The notes under the pieces: generated by a model
Database searches by the model: none
Seen by the model: the letters and a program-made list of their open reading frames with translations, nothing else
What the model was told of the DNA's origin: nothing
Position numbers and translations under genes: made by a program
Assembly (NCBI RefSeq): GCF_042453785.1
Contig: NC_091677.1
Coordinates: forward strand, 27,653,501 to 27,717,500
Source: Malus domestica
Taxonomy: Eukaryota; Streptophyta; Magnoliopsida; Rosales; Rosaceae
Direction: 5' to 3'
DNA: 64,000 bases
Shown: piece after piece, positions 44,918 to 56,567 of the stretch
How the letters are laid out: the number at the start of each line of letters is the position of its first letter
Position numbering within the stretch: the stretch's first letter is position 1

Positions 44918-45476
44918 TTAATCAACCTCTTCAATCTTAGGTCCGGCTCCTGATCCACCACCACAGCTAGCGTTTCCACCTCCAGGCATCCGAGCACCAC
45001 CGCCCATTGGCACATCCCCACCAGCACCTTGATACATTTTGGCAATAATCGTGTTGCACAATCCCTCCAACTCCTTTTGCTTATCCTTAAACTCCTCCAC
45101 CTCAGCCAACTGGTTCCGGTCTAGCCACTCGATTGCCTCGTCAATGGCCTTCTCCATCTTCTGCTTGTCAGCAGGATCTAATTTTCCAGCGATCTTCTCA
45201 TCCTTGATGGCGTTCCGTATGTTGTATGCGTAATTCTCGAGGGAGTTCTTGGCATCTACCTTCTTCTTCACCTCCTCATCTTCAGCCTTGTACCTCTCTG
45301 CCTTTTGCACCATTCTCTCAACCTCTTCCTTGCTCAATCTTCCCTTGTCGTTGGTATTGGTGATCTTGTTCTTCACTCCAGCAGTCTCGTCTTCCGCCGA
45401 CACGTTCAATATACCATTTGCATCAATGTCAAAGCAGACATTGATCTGAGGGACACCTCTTGGCGCCGGAGGAATG
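44918..45476 (-). pseudogene. HSP70 C-terminal fragment (A')
   Basis: Reads about 185 codons from the [20 protein letters not shown] region (residue about 476 of HSP70) to EEVD and stop. It has A-type residues ([18 protein letters not shown]) plus its own changes: [21 protein letters not shown] with a deleted FG, and NASCGGG. It lacks the ATPase domain and any promoter. At 45471-45476 it is joined directly to the DNA downstream of copy B. Its 3' flank (44707-44917) is homologous to that of copy A. Confidence 0.95.
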
Positions 45477-46027
45477 ATAGAACAGACAATACACCAATGG
45501 CGCTAGATTCTGGTTCCATGTAAGTACACATCTAGAGGATCCTCTTTGTAGGATGCTGAAGATCCTCATCGTACAATCGTGCGGCCAACTTCTGTTAGGT
45601 ATTGTTTGCCTTTAATTTAAATAAAAAAAATTAAAATGATTTATAACCTCATGATATACGATAAATTGATAGGATGTAAAAATCCGAATGGGATCCAAAT
45701 CTTACATCTTAGTGCATTTTTTGGAGCAAATTACGGGGGTACCTCTTAAAACATTTGGCAGTGGAACCACCACAAATGAGTGGCTATGACAGACCACCAT
45801 AAACCCTAAATCCTAATGAACATGTAGCAATCAAATGAAAGTGTTAGATAAGACTAAGCAACCATTGCACCAAACAACTAATCGAGCAATAAACATAATA
45901 TGCCAGGAAAAGAAAGTTTACATCATTGTAAATCTAGGACATTAACAAAAACATTGTATATTTGTAGGCAATTATTCAAGCAGTCACAAACAGAGAAGAA
46001 ATAACCAACTAAACCAAACACTTAATT
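45471..46027 (-). repeat. C-type 3' flank downstream of HSP70-B
   Basis: The reverse complement matches 54886-55436 behind HSP70-C nearly end to end, including the 3' UTR and a small AT-rich MITE-like stretch with AGGATCC ends (about 45520-45715 here, about 55155-55380 there). Copy B has about 67 bp absent from C, bounded by CATTTG direct repeats, which suggests a slippage deletion in C. Confidence 0.92.
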
Positions 46028-47998
46028 TCAGTCAACTTCCTCAATCGTAGGCCCGGCTCCTGATCCGCCACCGGACGTAGTGTTTCCAAATCCGCTACCA
46101 GGCATCTGAGCACCACCGCCCATCGGCACGTTTCCGCCAGGACCCTGATACATTTTGGCAATGATCGGGTTGCACAATCCCTCCAACTCCTTTTGCTTGT
46201 CCTCAAATTCCTCCACCTCGGCCAACTGGTTCCGGTCTAGCCACTCGATTGCCTCGTCAATGGCCTTCTCAATCTTCTGCTTGTCTGCAGGGTCTAATTT
46301 TCCAGCAATCTGCTCATCCTTGATGGTGTTCCGCATGTTGTATGCGTAGTTCTCAAGCGAGTTCTTGGCATCCACCTTCTTCTTCACCTCCTCATCTTCA
46401 GCCTTGTACCTCTCTGCCTCCTGCACCATTCTCTCAATCTCTTCCTTGCTCAGTCTTCCCTTGTCGTTGGTAATAGTGATCTTATTCTTCACTCCAGCAG
46501 TCTTGTCTTCCGCCGACACATTCAAGATACCATTTGCATCAATGTCAAAGCAGACATTGATCTGAGGGACGCCTCTTGGCGCCGGAGGAATGCCCGTGAG
46601 TTCAAACTTGCCGAGGAGGTTGTTGTCCTTGGTTCTAGCCCTCTCTCCTTCATACACCTGAATTAACACTCCTGGCTGGTTGTCGGAGTAGGTAGAGAAG
46701 ATCTGCTCCTTCTTGGTAGGAATGGTTGTGTTTCTCGGAATCAAGACGGTCATCACACCACCTGCAGTCTCAAGACCAAGGCTGAGAGGAGTGACATCAA
46801 GAAGCAACAGATCTTGGACCTTCTCATTTCCTTCGCCGGTTAAAATTGCAGCTTGAACAGCAGCACCATAAGCCACGGCTTCGTCAGGGTTTATGCTCTT
46901 GCACAATTCCTTGCCATTGAAGAAATCTTGCAAAAGCTGCTGAACTTTGGGAATTCTCGTCGACCCACCAACCAAAACAACCTCATCAACTCGACTCTTG
47001 TCGATTTTGGAATCCCTCAAACACTTTTCAACAGGTTCCATACACTTCCTGAACAAATCCATATTCATCTCTTCAAATCTCGCCCTAGTAATTGTAGAAT
47101 AGAAATCAATACCTTCATAGAGCGAATCGATCTCAATGGTGGTCTGAGCGGTGGAAGACAAGGTCCTTTTCGCTCTCTCGCACGCAGTCCTCAACCTCCT
47201 CAAAGCTCTGGCATTGCTACTAATATCCTTCTTGTGCTTTCTCTTAAACTCTTGCACAAAGTGATTAACAAGCCTGTTGTCAAAATCCTCACCACCAAGA
47301 TGAGTATCACCAGCAGTAGCCTTCACTTCGAAGATCCCTTCCTCAATTGTGAGCAAAGAAACATCAAAAGTCCCACCACCAAGATCGAAAATAAGAACAT
47401 TCTTCTCGCCAGTACTGGATCCCTTCTTGTCAAGACCGTAAGCAATGGCAGCAGCAGTAGGCTCGTTGATAATCCTCATCACATTGAGCCCGGCAATGGA
47501 GCCAGCATCCTTTGTGGCCTGCCTCTGCGAGTCATTGAAGTAAGCAGGTACAGTGACCACAGCGTTGTTGCAAGGATGACCCAAATAAGCCTCGGCAACC
47601 TCCCTCATCTTAGTCAGCACCATCGACGATATCTCTTCCGCCGCAAACTGCTTCTCTTCGCCTTTGTAATTTACCACAATCATCGGCTTGTCGCCAGGAC
47701 CAGCAACGACCTTGAAAGGCCAGTGCTTCATGTCGCTCTGGACAGAAGGGTCGGAGAACCGCCTGCCGATGAGTCTCTTGGCGTCAAAAACGGTGTTTTG
47801 GGGGTTCATAGCGACCTGGTTCTTGGCTGCATCGCCGATCAAACGCTCCGTGTCGGTGAAGGCGACATAGGAAGGGGTGGTCCTGTTTCCCTGGTCATTG
47901 GCTATGATCTCAACGCGGTCGTTCTGCCACACCCCGACGCAGCTGTAGGTGGTGCCGAGGTCGATGCCGATAGCCTTGCCTTGCGTCTTTGCAGCCAT
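46028..47998 (-). CDS. HSP70: Cytosolic heat shock protein 70 (copy B, mosaic)
   Basis: Intact, 656 residues, intronless, with the same HSP70 signatures and terminal EEVD as copy A. Start [11 protein letters not shown] at 47998; the longer frame would need a TTG start. From about residue 125 onward it carries C-type markers ([54 protein letters not shown]). Before that it is mixed, with A-like VVAGPGDK. Private or shared-with-A differences from C are few (A3, MREVAEA, GSSTGEK, RVDEVV). Upstream DNA is A-type and downstream DNA is C-type, so this gene is a recombinant. It should work as a stress-responsive chaperone like its neighbours. Confidence 0.97.
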   Translation of the reverse strand: MAAKTQGKAIGIDLGTTYSCVGVWQNDRVEIIANDQGNRTTPSYVAFTDTERLIGDAAKNQVAMNPQNTVFDAKRLIGRRFSDPSVQSDMKHWPFKVVAGPGDKPMIVVNYKGEEKQFAAEEISSMVLTKMREVAEAYLGHPCNNAVVTVPAYFNDSQRQATKDAGSIAGLNVMRIINEPTAAAIAYGLDKKGSSTGEKNVLIFDLGGGTFDVSLLTIEEGIFEVKATAGDTHLGGEDFDNRLVNHFVQEFKRKHKKDISSNARALRRLRTACERAKRTLSSTAQTTIEIDSLYEGIDFYSTITRARFEEMNMDLFRKCMEPVEKCLRDSKIDKSRVDEVVLVGGSTRIPKVQQLLQDFFNGKELCKSINPDEAVAYGAAVQAAILTGEGNEKVQDLLLLDVTPLSLGLETAGGVMTVLIPRNTTIPTKKEQIFSTYSDNQPGVLIQVYEGERARTKDNNLLGKFELTGIPPAPRGVPQINVCFDIDANGILNVSAEDKTAGVKNKITITNDKGRLSKEEIERMVQEAERYKAEDEEVKKKVDAKNSLENYAYNMRNTIKDEQIAGKLDPADKQKIEKAIDEAIEWLDRNQLAEVEEFEDKQKELEGLCNPIIAKMYQGPGGNVPMGGGAQMPGSGFGNTTSGGGSGAGPTIEEVD

Positions 47999-48144
47999 GG
48001 ACAACAAATCAGTGCGAAACTATTGAATAACTGGTTCGAGAAAACAACGAAAAAAGAAGCAAAATCTGGTTGCTCTGGAAATTTGAATTTTGTGGTTGTC
48101 TGGAATGCTTTTGGTTTGAGTATGAGGCGGGGTTTGGGGGTTCA

Positions 48145-48335
48145 AATTTATATGGGTGAGTAGGGTTCGTGGAGAGCTTCATGGGAGAGGAAGAGAAGGT
48201 GGTGGAAGGGACTGGGAGGTTGTGAGAAAAATCAGTGGGAGATGTCGAACGGTTCTGGAGAGTTCTGGAGAACACTCGAACCGTCGAAGGTTACACCAGA
48301 GAGTTCTGGAGAGTGGTTGAACTCTGAGTTGGCTT
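48145..48335 (-). promoter_or_regulatory. HSP70-B promoter: TATA box and clustered heat shock elements
   Basis: On the minus strand TATAAATT is at 48145-48152, about 150 bp before the ATG. The + strand at 48247-48282 reads GAACGGTTCTGGAGAG then TTCTGGAGAACACTCGAA, and 48302-48315 reads another TTCTGGAGAG. Alternating TTC and GAA/GAG blocks at 5-bp steps are heat shock factor sites. The cluster is longer than in copy A. Confidence 0.72.
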
Positions 48336-49677
48336 GTTTGCTTTTTCCACATATGTATGATCCAATTAAAGTAAAACACGCAGCTAGTTCTGTTTTGAAT
48401 GGTAACGTTGGATTTTGTCTTCTTGTGGTCTGAAAGCGAGAGAAGGGGGATTTGAAAAGGGATCTTTTGATAAGGGTGTGCCTTTTTTACCTCTCACATA
48501 TTTCTTGTTTATTTTTGTCCGTTGATCTTCTTTAATTCATCTGGTTCGATAATTGAAAATTAAAAATATGTAAGAAAAGTAAAAAGAAGTGTGTGGATAT
48601 CACACCCTTTTGATATGGATTAAAGTAACGAAAAATTAAACCTATTTCAAAAATTAAAAATCACTAAAAATTAAATCTATTTCAAAAGTAGGCTTATAAA
48701 ATTAAACCTATTTCAAATTTTTCCATTTGAAAAATTGCTCTGCGATGTCTCCTTTAATTCTTTAACAAGCAGGTGTACCTGCGCGGTGTTGAGGGTTTGA
48801 AAAATATTGAAGGTGTAAAAAGTTCTGAAAAATATATGTGCTTAAGAGTAGATTGTATATAGGTACATTACATCCTCAAATAATGACCTCAAAAATGCTC
48901 TCCGAGGACGACCTCGGAGTCATCTTGACACAACACTCTTCCAGACGTCAATATGCTCAGCTTCAAAACAAAAAAAAATTAAATTAATCACAAAATTAAA
49001 TTGTTTTAGAAACATAAACTTAAGAACACAAAAAATCAAAACATTTCGAAAGCACATATTCTTAATCATATATCAAAATTAAATTCAACCTTTTTTATCA
49101 TTTTCGACAAAGATCAAACCTTTTTTATGAACATTTCTTTCTCCTTTGATTATCATGGGACAATGAATCCTTTCTTTTGAATAAATAGAATCAAATGGAT
49201 TGATATTGGTACGACATGACCTATTAACAAAGATTCATTCCAATACACCGAACATTTCTTTTTAGGATATACGAAGTATGAGATTTCAGTAAATTGATTC
49301 TTTTGAAATCTTTAATCCATTTTGATCCACGCCCACTCATTCTTTCTTTATTTCTTTACTTTTTGCAGAGATATTTGCTTCTTAATTAAGCTAATATTGG
49401 TGCAGCCCAAACATGACTCTCTGAATCCAATTCCTAGAATTAGTTTTGTGTAGAAAATACAGCCTAGTAGAGTGAGGGGGTACTTTATAATGAAGAAAAT
49501 TTTCTTTGTGTTCGAAACACGAGTAATATACCACTTGTCTTTATATAAGCAGAGAAAAGTTTTATTTTTTAAGTTGTCAATTTTTTAACACAGGTATCTC
49601 ACAACTTGTACAGTGACACCTATCTCTCCTCCGAAGGAAGTGTTTTCCTCCATTAATCTCCACTCCTACTAACTCAA

Positions 49678-49682
<5 letters not shown>
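48336..49682. other. Spacer between the divergent HSP70 copies, AT-rich
   Basis: No coding signal. It holds the inverted copy of the HCT-intron repeat at 48632-48727 (listed separately) and otherwise unremarkable AT-rich sequence. Confidence 0.6.
48632..48727 (-). repeat. Dispersed AT-rich repeat (inverted partner of 2752-2860)
   Basis: Contains three AAATTAAACCTATTTCAAA-like units. The reverse complement matches the sequence just inside the HCT intron. Confidence 0.6.
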
Positions 49683-49730
<48 letters not shown>

Positions 49731-49938
49731 AATTGCTTAAGGGGAGGGATCCCCATTTTTTCAAAAAAATGGGGACACGCTCCACACCGTTGGATTTGAA
49801 TTAAATGAAATCCTGTGGTTGAGATTCTATGGCCTGTGTTTTAATCTCAACCACACAATTTCATTAAAGTCAATCTAACGGTGGAGAGCGTGTCCCCATT
49901 TTTTCAAAAAAAAATGGGGATCCCTCCCCTTAAGCTCC

Positions 49939-50005
<67 letters not shown>
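49683..50005. mobile_element. Fold-back MITE embedded in a (TA)n microsatellite
   Basis: The core is about 49734-49940. The left arm GCTTAAGGGGAGGGATCCCC...AAATGGGGACACGCTC is the reverse complement of the right arm GAGCGTGTCCCCATTTT...GGGGATCCCTCCCCTTAAGC, with a centre of about 85 bp that also folds (GTGGTTGAGATT / AATCTCAACCAC). It is bracketed by (TA)n runs at about 49683-49728 and 49942-50004, so it used a TA-type target or expanded one. Confidence 0.85.
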
Positions 50006-50007
<2 letters not shown>

Positions 50008-50219
50008 CTCTATGTCCTCAAATCCATAATTTGACTTTGAAAAAGCTTAATTACATTTAAACTTCTTAAAATTTTACTGGTGTCTCACTTAATTCCTTAA
50101 AAGTCAAATTATCACTTAACCTCTTGAATCTCAACTCATCAATGTTGATGCTGAGAAACAAGTGGCGATCTAAAATGTACAAGAAATTGGTGGTACAAAA
50201 AACAGAGGTATTTTGGAAT

Positions 50220-50350
50220 ACCTCATTTGGTGCAGAAAGGTCCTTGTCGTTGTTACATACACATTCATCCCCACCAAGCTTCGAACCCTATCCTTGTAGG
50301 TACCACCCATGCAAAAGCACTTAACCACAAGGCTAGGAAGAAGCATGGTG
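50220..50350 (-). repeat. tRNA-derived SINE-like sequence
   Basis: On the minus strand, GTGGTTAAGTGCTTTTGCATGGG resembles a pol III A box with its surroundings, and GGGTTCGAAGCTTGG, about 30 bp downstream, resembles a B box. It does not fold as a complete tRNA. Ends are not defined. Confidence 0.45.
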
Positions 50351-51213
50351 CCTTCTCTTGAAAAACAAACAATTTATTATAATCGAACATACTTGAATTG
50401 GATTTGGAATAGGGTGGTGCTATTAACACAATCATTTTTACATCTCACACAGGCCTTGTTAATTTTGTTATTTGATTCTCTTCAATTTATTTGATGATGT
50501 GAACTTCCGACAATGGTAGGTGACTAAGGGACTAGAATGGTCTCTGCGCCATCCTGCCTTTTTTTTCTTCTTGCTACTACAAGAGATGTTGATGTTGCAT
50601 ATTAGTCTCATACCCTTAAAATTTAAGTGTTTCCTCAATCCAAACGCTTTCTGTTCCAAGCAACGCCTCATTTTTCTCTCCATCTCTTTTACTACAGTGC
50701 AATCTTCACTTGCCTTCCTCTTATTCTATCAACTTTTCTTTGGCTTTAACTTATATATTTATTTTTTAATTTTGATTACTCTTTACCTCATATTTGAGAT
50801 TGTGTAATGTTTTTAGTTTTCTCTATTGAATTTAGGGTCTTTCAATTTTTATACAAATTACTCCAATCTTGCATATTATGAGTTCAAATTACCTATGTAT
50901 ATGAAAGGTTCTTCCACACATAAAATTTTCTAGAACTCCGCTACTAACTGTCGATATATCGTTAACTTTCTACTATACAATACACGGTATGGTGTCGACT
51001 GTAAATACACGGTATGTTGTCGACTGTTGAGTGATTGGGTCTCCCGCTCCACAACAATGGAGCTAAAGCTAATGGTCAATGGATGGAGGAGTTAACACAC
51101 TGAAACAATATACAAGCTATAAATGAACCATGTACAGAAACAATACAAAAGCTATAAAGTTAATTTCTACTATTCTTAAGAATTTAAAGTTTGTCAATCT
51201 CTTTTGAAATAAC
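50351..51213. other. AT-rich spacer, nothing recognised
   Basis: No conserved frame or repeat structure was seen. A short ACACGGTATG-TGTCGACTGT motif is repeated in tandem near 50982-51030. Confidence 0.6.
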
Positions 51214-51873
51214 TAGAGGTGCAACTCGGACGAGTTGGATGGTCAATCCAATTCTAATCTATTCTTTTATAATTCGGGTTGGGGTTGGGTTTCATCCAGA
51301 TTTAGTAGGGTTTGGATTTTAATTGAGTCCGGATATTCTAGATGGGTTCAGATTCGTCAACCTTATCAAGTCCAATTGTATAACACTTTGTTTTGCATGA
51401 TTTTTCAAGTTTTGAACCATACAACGTCAATATTAGTTAAAATTTCATTTACACATCATCATCCGCACAAAAATTAAAACAAACAACTTGGAGATTCTTT
51501 CTAATGTTTCAACTATGCAAATTTGAAATTAAACAGAAGGCGTACACCAAAGAGTCAATCAAAGAAATATAAAAGTAACACTATAATTCATTATCCATAT
51601 GACGACGGACTATAAAGAAGTATAGTCATTCCAAAACTTATACATAACTCATATAATATGCAGTGGGATGGTAATATGTGCATGGGTAAATTCGAGCTCA
51701 AAATCGGGTTGTGTTTGGGTTGACATGGGTGGGTAAGATATCAAATCAACTCAACCTAATAAATGATCAGGTTGATGGAGGGTTTTTCCTTTATTCTAAC
51801 CCGCCCCATCTATTTTAGAAATCAAGTTGAGCATGAGTGGATTTAGGTTGACCCAACCTAGGTTGCACCCCTA
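51214..51873. mobile_element. Degenerate hAT-like MITE, 660 bp
   Basis: Starts TAGAGGTGCAACTCGG and ends CCTAGGTTGCACCCCTA (inverted TAG-GGTGCAAC). The inside is rich in CGGGTTGGGTT-type motifs and non-coding. The flanking 8 bases do not match convincingly, so the family call rests on the termini. Confidence 0.6.
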
Positions 51874-52599
51874 AAAATCATCCATATTTTTCCTTTTGCT
51901 GTCATTACTTGCACTAAACAACAATTACATAAAAAAAATTAAAAAAAAAGAGATAAACTAATAATTTTAATTGATAGTGGGTATTAAAATTAAATAAAAT
52001 TAATCCTTCATTGGTTATTTTAGCAGGTCGGGTTTGAGTTTGGATCTTTCAACCCGTCACCTTAACGATATGACACAACACATGTTAACACGAGTACAAT
52101 AAATACGACCTATTTACCAAATAAACCATCAACCCTCGGGTGGTCCAAAGGAAGTTCCGGCTGGGTATAGTTTTTCTCAGATTTTGAATTGTTCAAAAAA
52201 AAAAAAAGTTTTATATTCACAAATCACAGGGTAAAAGAAAAATTAGAACTAACAAAAATTGGTGCTACGAGCACTAAATTTGTGCACCAAAGAATGCGTA
52301 CATTCTTAATATATATATAATTAAAATAAAATAAAACAGACCAGCTGATGACTTCAAGACGCAGTCCATTTTTTTGAGAGCCGAAAGACTCACAAAGACA
52401 TCGAACCCAGAATGTGCCTTGTAGAATATTTGCCTAAACTTCGTCCTCAACCATTTGACCACCCCATGATACATTAAATTCTAATATGAATTAATTATAA
52501 AATTAATTGGTGGCACATTATTTGACCAACATATTACGTATACATAATAATAATTAAAAAAAAAAAAAAACGATGATGCACAATCAGCTAATTAGCCCA
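51874..52599. other. Spacer upstream of HSP70-C
   Basis: AT-rich DNA. At about 52380-52480 the minus strand has TGGTCAAATGGTTGAGG and GGGTTCGATGTC-like boxes, possibly a second SINE-type remnant. No gene seen. Confidence 0.45.
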
Positions 52600-52914
52600 A
52601 ACGTGTTGATTAGCCCAATTCCCACTCCCTCCCAAACCCAAATCCAAATGTAGGAAGTTGGACACATTGGTTCAATGTTTCCAGATCTCTCTGGTTCCTT
52701 CCTTCTTCCCTCTTTTCTTCTTCTATACTTCTACATACCTCTCGAAATTTCTTGCCCTCCTCCTTCGTACTAGACACCCAATGCCTGTATATATGCATTG
52801 CCATGGTCTCCCAGGCAGACCATCAGGCAAACAACAACAGAAAAGCTCACTTCACCCACTCAACAACCCTAATCCTTCTTTTAAATTTTTTCGTGATTTC
52901 TTCTTTTCTTATTC
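52600..52914 (+). promoter_or_regulatory. HSP70-C promoter and leader
   Basis: Unrelated in sequence to the A/B promoter. A heat-shock-like CGAAATTTCTTG is at 52743-52754, and a TATA-like GTATATATG lies near 52786. The leader includes short upstream ATGs (52782, 52795, 52804). The leader ends TTATTC before ATG at 52915. Confidence 0.5.
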
Positions 52915-54885
52915 ATGGCTTCAAAGACGCAAGGCAAGGCCATCGGCATCGACCTCGGGACCACCTACAGCTGCGTCGGGGTGTGGCAGAACGACCGCGT
53001 TGAGATCATAGCCAATGACCAGGGCAACAGAACCACCCCTTCCTATGTCGCCTTCACCGACACCGAGCGTTTGATCGGCGACGCAGCCAAGAACCAGGTC
53101 GCCATGAACCCCCAAAACACCGTTTTCGACGCCAAGAGACTCATCGGCAGGCGGTTCTCCGACCCTTCTGTCCAGAGCGACATGAAGCACTGGCCTTTCA
53201 AGGTCGTTTCTGGTCCCGGCGACAAGCCCATGATTGTGGTAAATTACAAAGGCGAAGAGAAGCAGTTTGCGGCGGAAGAGATATCGTCGATGGTGCTGAC
53301 TAAGATGAGGGAGATTGCCGAGGCTTATTTGGGTCACCCTTGCAACAACGCTGTGGTCACTGTACCTGCTTACTTCAATGACTCGCAGAGGCAGGCCACA
53401 AAGGATGCTGGCTCCATTGCCGGGCTCAATGTGATGAGGATTATCAACGAGCCTACTGCTGCTGCTATTGCTTACGGTCTTGACAAGAAGGGATCCGGTA
53501 CTGGCGAGAAGAATGTTCTTATTTTCGATCTTGGTGGTGGGACTTTTGATGTTTCTTTGCTCACAATTGAGGAAGGGATCTTCGAAGTGAAGGCTACTGC
53601 TGGCGATACTCATCTTGGTGGTGAGGATTTTGACAACAGGCTTGTTAATCACTTTGTGCAAGAGTTTAAGAGAAAGCACAAGAAGGATATTAGTAGCAAT
53701 GCCAGAGCCTTGAGGAGGTTGAGGACTGCGTGCGAGAGGGCGAAAAGGACTTTGTCTTCCACCGCTCAGACCACCATTGAGATCGATTCGCTCTACGAAG
53801 GTATTGATTTCTATTCTACAATTACTAGGGCGAGATTTGAAGAGATGAATATGGATTTGTTCAGGAAGTGTATGGAACCTGTTGAGAAGTGTTTGAGGGA
53901 TTCCAAAATCGACAAGAGTCGGGTTCATGAGGTTGTTTTAGTTGGTGGGTCGACGAGAATTCCCAAAGTTCAGCAGCTTTTGCAAGATTTCTTCAATGGC
54001 AAGGAATTGTGCAAGAGCATAAACCCTGACGAAGCCGTGGCTTATGGTGCTGCTGTTCAAGCTGCAATTTTAACCGGCGAAGGAAATGAGAAGGTCCAAG
54101 ATCTGTTGCTTCTTGACGTCACTCCTCTCAGCCTCGGTCTTGAGACTGCAGGTGGTGTCATGACCGTCTTGATTCCGAGAAATACCACCATTCCTACCAA
54201 GAAGGAGCAGATCTTCTCTACCTACTCCGACAATCAGCCAGGAGTGTTAATTCAGGTGTATGAAGGAGAAAGGGCTAGAACCAAGGACAACAACCTCCTC
54301 GGCAAGTTTGAACTCACGGGCATTCCTCCGGCGCCAAGAGGCGTCCCTCAGATCAATGTCTGCTTTGACATTGATGCAAATGGTATCTTGAATGTGTCGG
54401 CGGAGGACAAGACTGCTGGAGTGAAGAACAAGATCACTATTACCAACGACAAGGGAAGACTGAGCAAGGAAGAGATTGAGCGAATGGTGCAGGAGGCAGA
54501 GAGGTACAAGGCTGAAGATGAGGAGGTGAAGAAGAAGGTGGATGCCAAGAACTCGCTTGAGAACTACGCATACAACATGCGGAACACCATCAAAGATGAG
54601 CAGATTGCTGGAAAATTAGACCCTGCAGACAAGCAGAAGATTGAGAAGGCCATTGACGAGGCAATCGAGTGGCTAGACCGGAACCAGTTGGCCGAGGTGG
54701 AGGAATTTGAGGACAAGCAAAAGGAGTTGGAGGGATTGTGCAACCCGATCATTGCCAAAATGTATCAGGGTCCTGGCGGAAATGTGCCGATGGGCGGTGG
54801 TGCTCAGATGCCTGGTAGCGGATTTGGAAACACTACGTCCGGTGGCGGATCAGGAGCCGGGCCTACGATTGAGGAAGTTGACTGA
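52915..54885 (+). CDS. HSP70: Cytosolic heat shock protein 70 (copy C)
   Basis: 656 residues, intronless, with [20 protein letters not shown] and [15 protein letters not shown] signatures and the terminal EEVD. Start [11 protein letters not shown] at 52915. Distinct residues are [15 protein letters not shown] and [10 protein letters not shown] (His where A and B have Asp; both occur in this family). It is head-to-head with copy B across about 4.9 kb and is the evident source of B's body and 3' flank. ATP-driven folding of client proteins in cytosol and nucleus is the expected role. Confidence 0.97.
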   Translation: MASKTQGKAIGIDLGTTYSCVGVWQNDRVEIIANDQGNRTTPSYVAFTDTERLIGDAAKNQVAMNPQNTVFDAKRLIGRRFSDPSVQSDMKHWPFKVVSGPGDKPMIVVNYKGEEKQFAAEEISSMVLTKMREIAEAYLGHPCNNAVVTVPAYFNDSQRQATKDAGSIAGLNVMRIINEPTAAAIAYGLDKKGSGTGEKNVLIFDLGGGTFDVSLLTIEEGIFEVKATAGDTHLGGEDFDNRLVNHFVQEFKRKHKKDISSNARALRRLRTACERAKRTLSSTAQTTIEIDSLYEGIDFYSTITRARFEEMNMDLFRKCMEPVEKCLRDSKIDKSRVHEVVLVGGSTRIPKVQQLLQDFFNGKELCKSINPDEAVAYGAAVQAAILTGEGNEKVQDLLLLDVTPLSLGLETAGGVMTVLIPRNTTIPTKKEQIFSTYSDNQPGVLIQVYEGERARTKDNNLLGKFELTGIPPAPRGVPQINVCFDIDANGILNVSAEDKTAGVKNKITITNDKGRLSKEEIERMVQEAERYKAEDEEVKKKVDAKNSLENYAYNMRNTIKDEQIAGKLDPADKQKIEKAIDEAIEWLDRNQLAEVEEFEDKQKELEGLCNPIIAKMYQGPGGNVPMGGGAQMPGSGFGNTTSGGGSGAGPTIEEVD

Positions 54886-55436
54886 AATTAAGGGTTTAGT
54901 TTAGTTGGTTTTTTCTTCTCTGTTTGTGACTCTGCTTGAATAATTGTCTACAAATATACAATGTTTTTGTTAATGTCCTAGATTTACAATGATGTAAACT
55001 TTCTTTTCCTGGCATATTATGTTTATTGCTCGATTAGTTGTGTGGTGCAATGGTTCCTTGGTCTCATCTAACACTTTCATTTGTTGTGGTTCCACTGCCA
55101 AATGTTTTAAGAGGTACCCACGTAATTTGCTCCATCATAAAATGCACTAAGATGTGGGAATAGGATCCCATCCAAAGAGAATCTTAGGGACTCACAACCT
55201 ATTTGTTAATCTTACATCATGCGGTTAGAAATTATTTGGACTTTTTTATTTAAATTTAAACATAACAACATCTAACGAAAGCTGATCGAACGATGCACGA
55301 TGAACTAATAGAATGTGAGGATCTCTAGCATCCTCACAAAAGAGGATCTGGAGAGGGTCCTCATCCCTAAGATGTGTAGTTGCTTAAATCGAACCAGAAT
55401 GTAGTGCCATTGGTGTATCGTCTGTTCTATCATTCC
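54886..55436 (+). repeat. HSP70-C 3' UTR and flank (source of the B 3' flank)
   Basis: Matches the reverse complement of 45471-46027. Homology stops at CATTCC (55431-55436), the same 6 bases where the other locus switches to HSP70 fragment A'. Confidence 0.92.
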
Positions 55437-55888
55437 ACAAGTGAGATGCTGGAAGCCACTCCAAACAGTATATTCTCGGGGAGATGATATGATTGTGGAA
55501 ATGGCCGCACTCACACACTTTTTAGTTGACGTTTGACAATGAGTGAACATAAACCTTCAGGACTTAAGGCCTTCACACATCTTATCAAATATGTTGACAA
55601 ATCTGTAAGTTGTGTGATGGCGAGGAGTGGGCGTAGGAAACTCGGTTGGAGGCCGAGTCACTGAGCACAATCATGTATTCCTTCCTTATCATTGTGTTTT
55701 TGATTGCTTCCTCTCTCCACGGTTTTCACAAACTGTTCATGATGTTATGCATTATCTCCCTAATATTACAACATTTGTATGCATTAGAGCTGCACTTTGC
55801 TTCTTAATCATCACGTCTTGAAGACGAGATGATGATTAGTGGGTCAGTCCTGCAAGAGAAAGGACTAAACTTGACTAACCCTAAATTA
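55437..55888. other. Spacer, no gene recognised
   Basis: Mixed-composition sequence with only short frames. It includes an ATGATGATTAGTGGG segment just left of the solo LTR target site. Confidence 0.55.
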
Positions 55889-56562
55889 TGTTAGATCAAA
55901 TCAAATGTCAAGTGTATAATATATAACAATTGCACAGTTTATCTTGAACAGAAATTTCACGATATATCTTACAATATGAACAATTTAATGAATTTGAATA
56001 ACAAATCACAAAAAACACACTGACTTGTTTTCGGAAGATAGAGGCTTGCAGAGCAATCTCCTAAGACAGAAATACGCCCCTACACCAGTGCAATAGTTCA
56101 AAGGATGTCTATCTGGCAGGATACAACTATCTAATCCAAGTTCTTGCACACGAACTTGGATTCTAGGCGAATTTGTTGTGATGGTTCTCTCTAAAGTATA
56201 AAAGGAATTGATGGAAAATTATCTCTTGTTTCTGATCTTATGGCCATATTTATAATGGCGTAGTGGAGCAGTTGAAACCGTTTTTAGAATGGTTGTAACT
56301 GTTCGTCATCAGTTTTATCCTTTTGAAAAACTGAATGCAAAAATCAAAAACGTAAAAATTTAAACTTGTGTTTTCGTCAATCCAAGCCTGATGCCCATCT
56401 TTGAATATAATATATACACCCAAACCTCTATTTGTAAGGCCCAATGTCCATAACTTTAGCTCAATTCTTTTCAAAACATAAAGGAGAGAAGAGACTTATA
56501 AAGTGGACTTCCACCATGTGTTTGGGCGATGTGGGACTAAGTCCCACTCACAAGTTCCAACA
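55889..56562 (-). mobile_element. Solo LTR, 674 bp
   Basis: Starts TGTTAGATCAAATC and ends AAGTTCCAACA with a perfect 5-bp duplication AATTA (55884-55888 and 56563-56567). On the minus strand the right end reads TGTTGGAACTTG, then GGGACTTAGTCCCACATCG and a TATAAG box, which looks like the promoter half of a copia-type LTR. No internal region. Confidence 0.9.
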
Positions 56563-56567
56563 AATTA

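Noticed and set aside
46853-48163. Long open frames antisense to the HSP70 genes (257, 436 and 335 codons at 26362-27135, 46853-48163, 52921-53928)
   Set aside because: They mirror HSP70 coding sequence on the opposite strand, an effect of codon bias known for HSP70 genes, and they match no independent family.
50220-50350. A functional tRNA gene on the minus strand
   Set aside because: A-box and B-box-like motifs are present, but no acceptor stem or anticodon arm can be drawn, so it is listed only as SINE-like.
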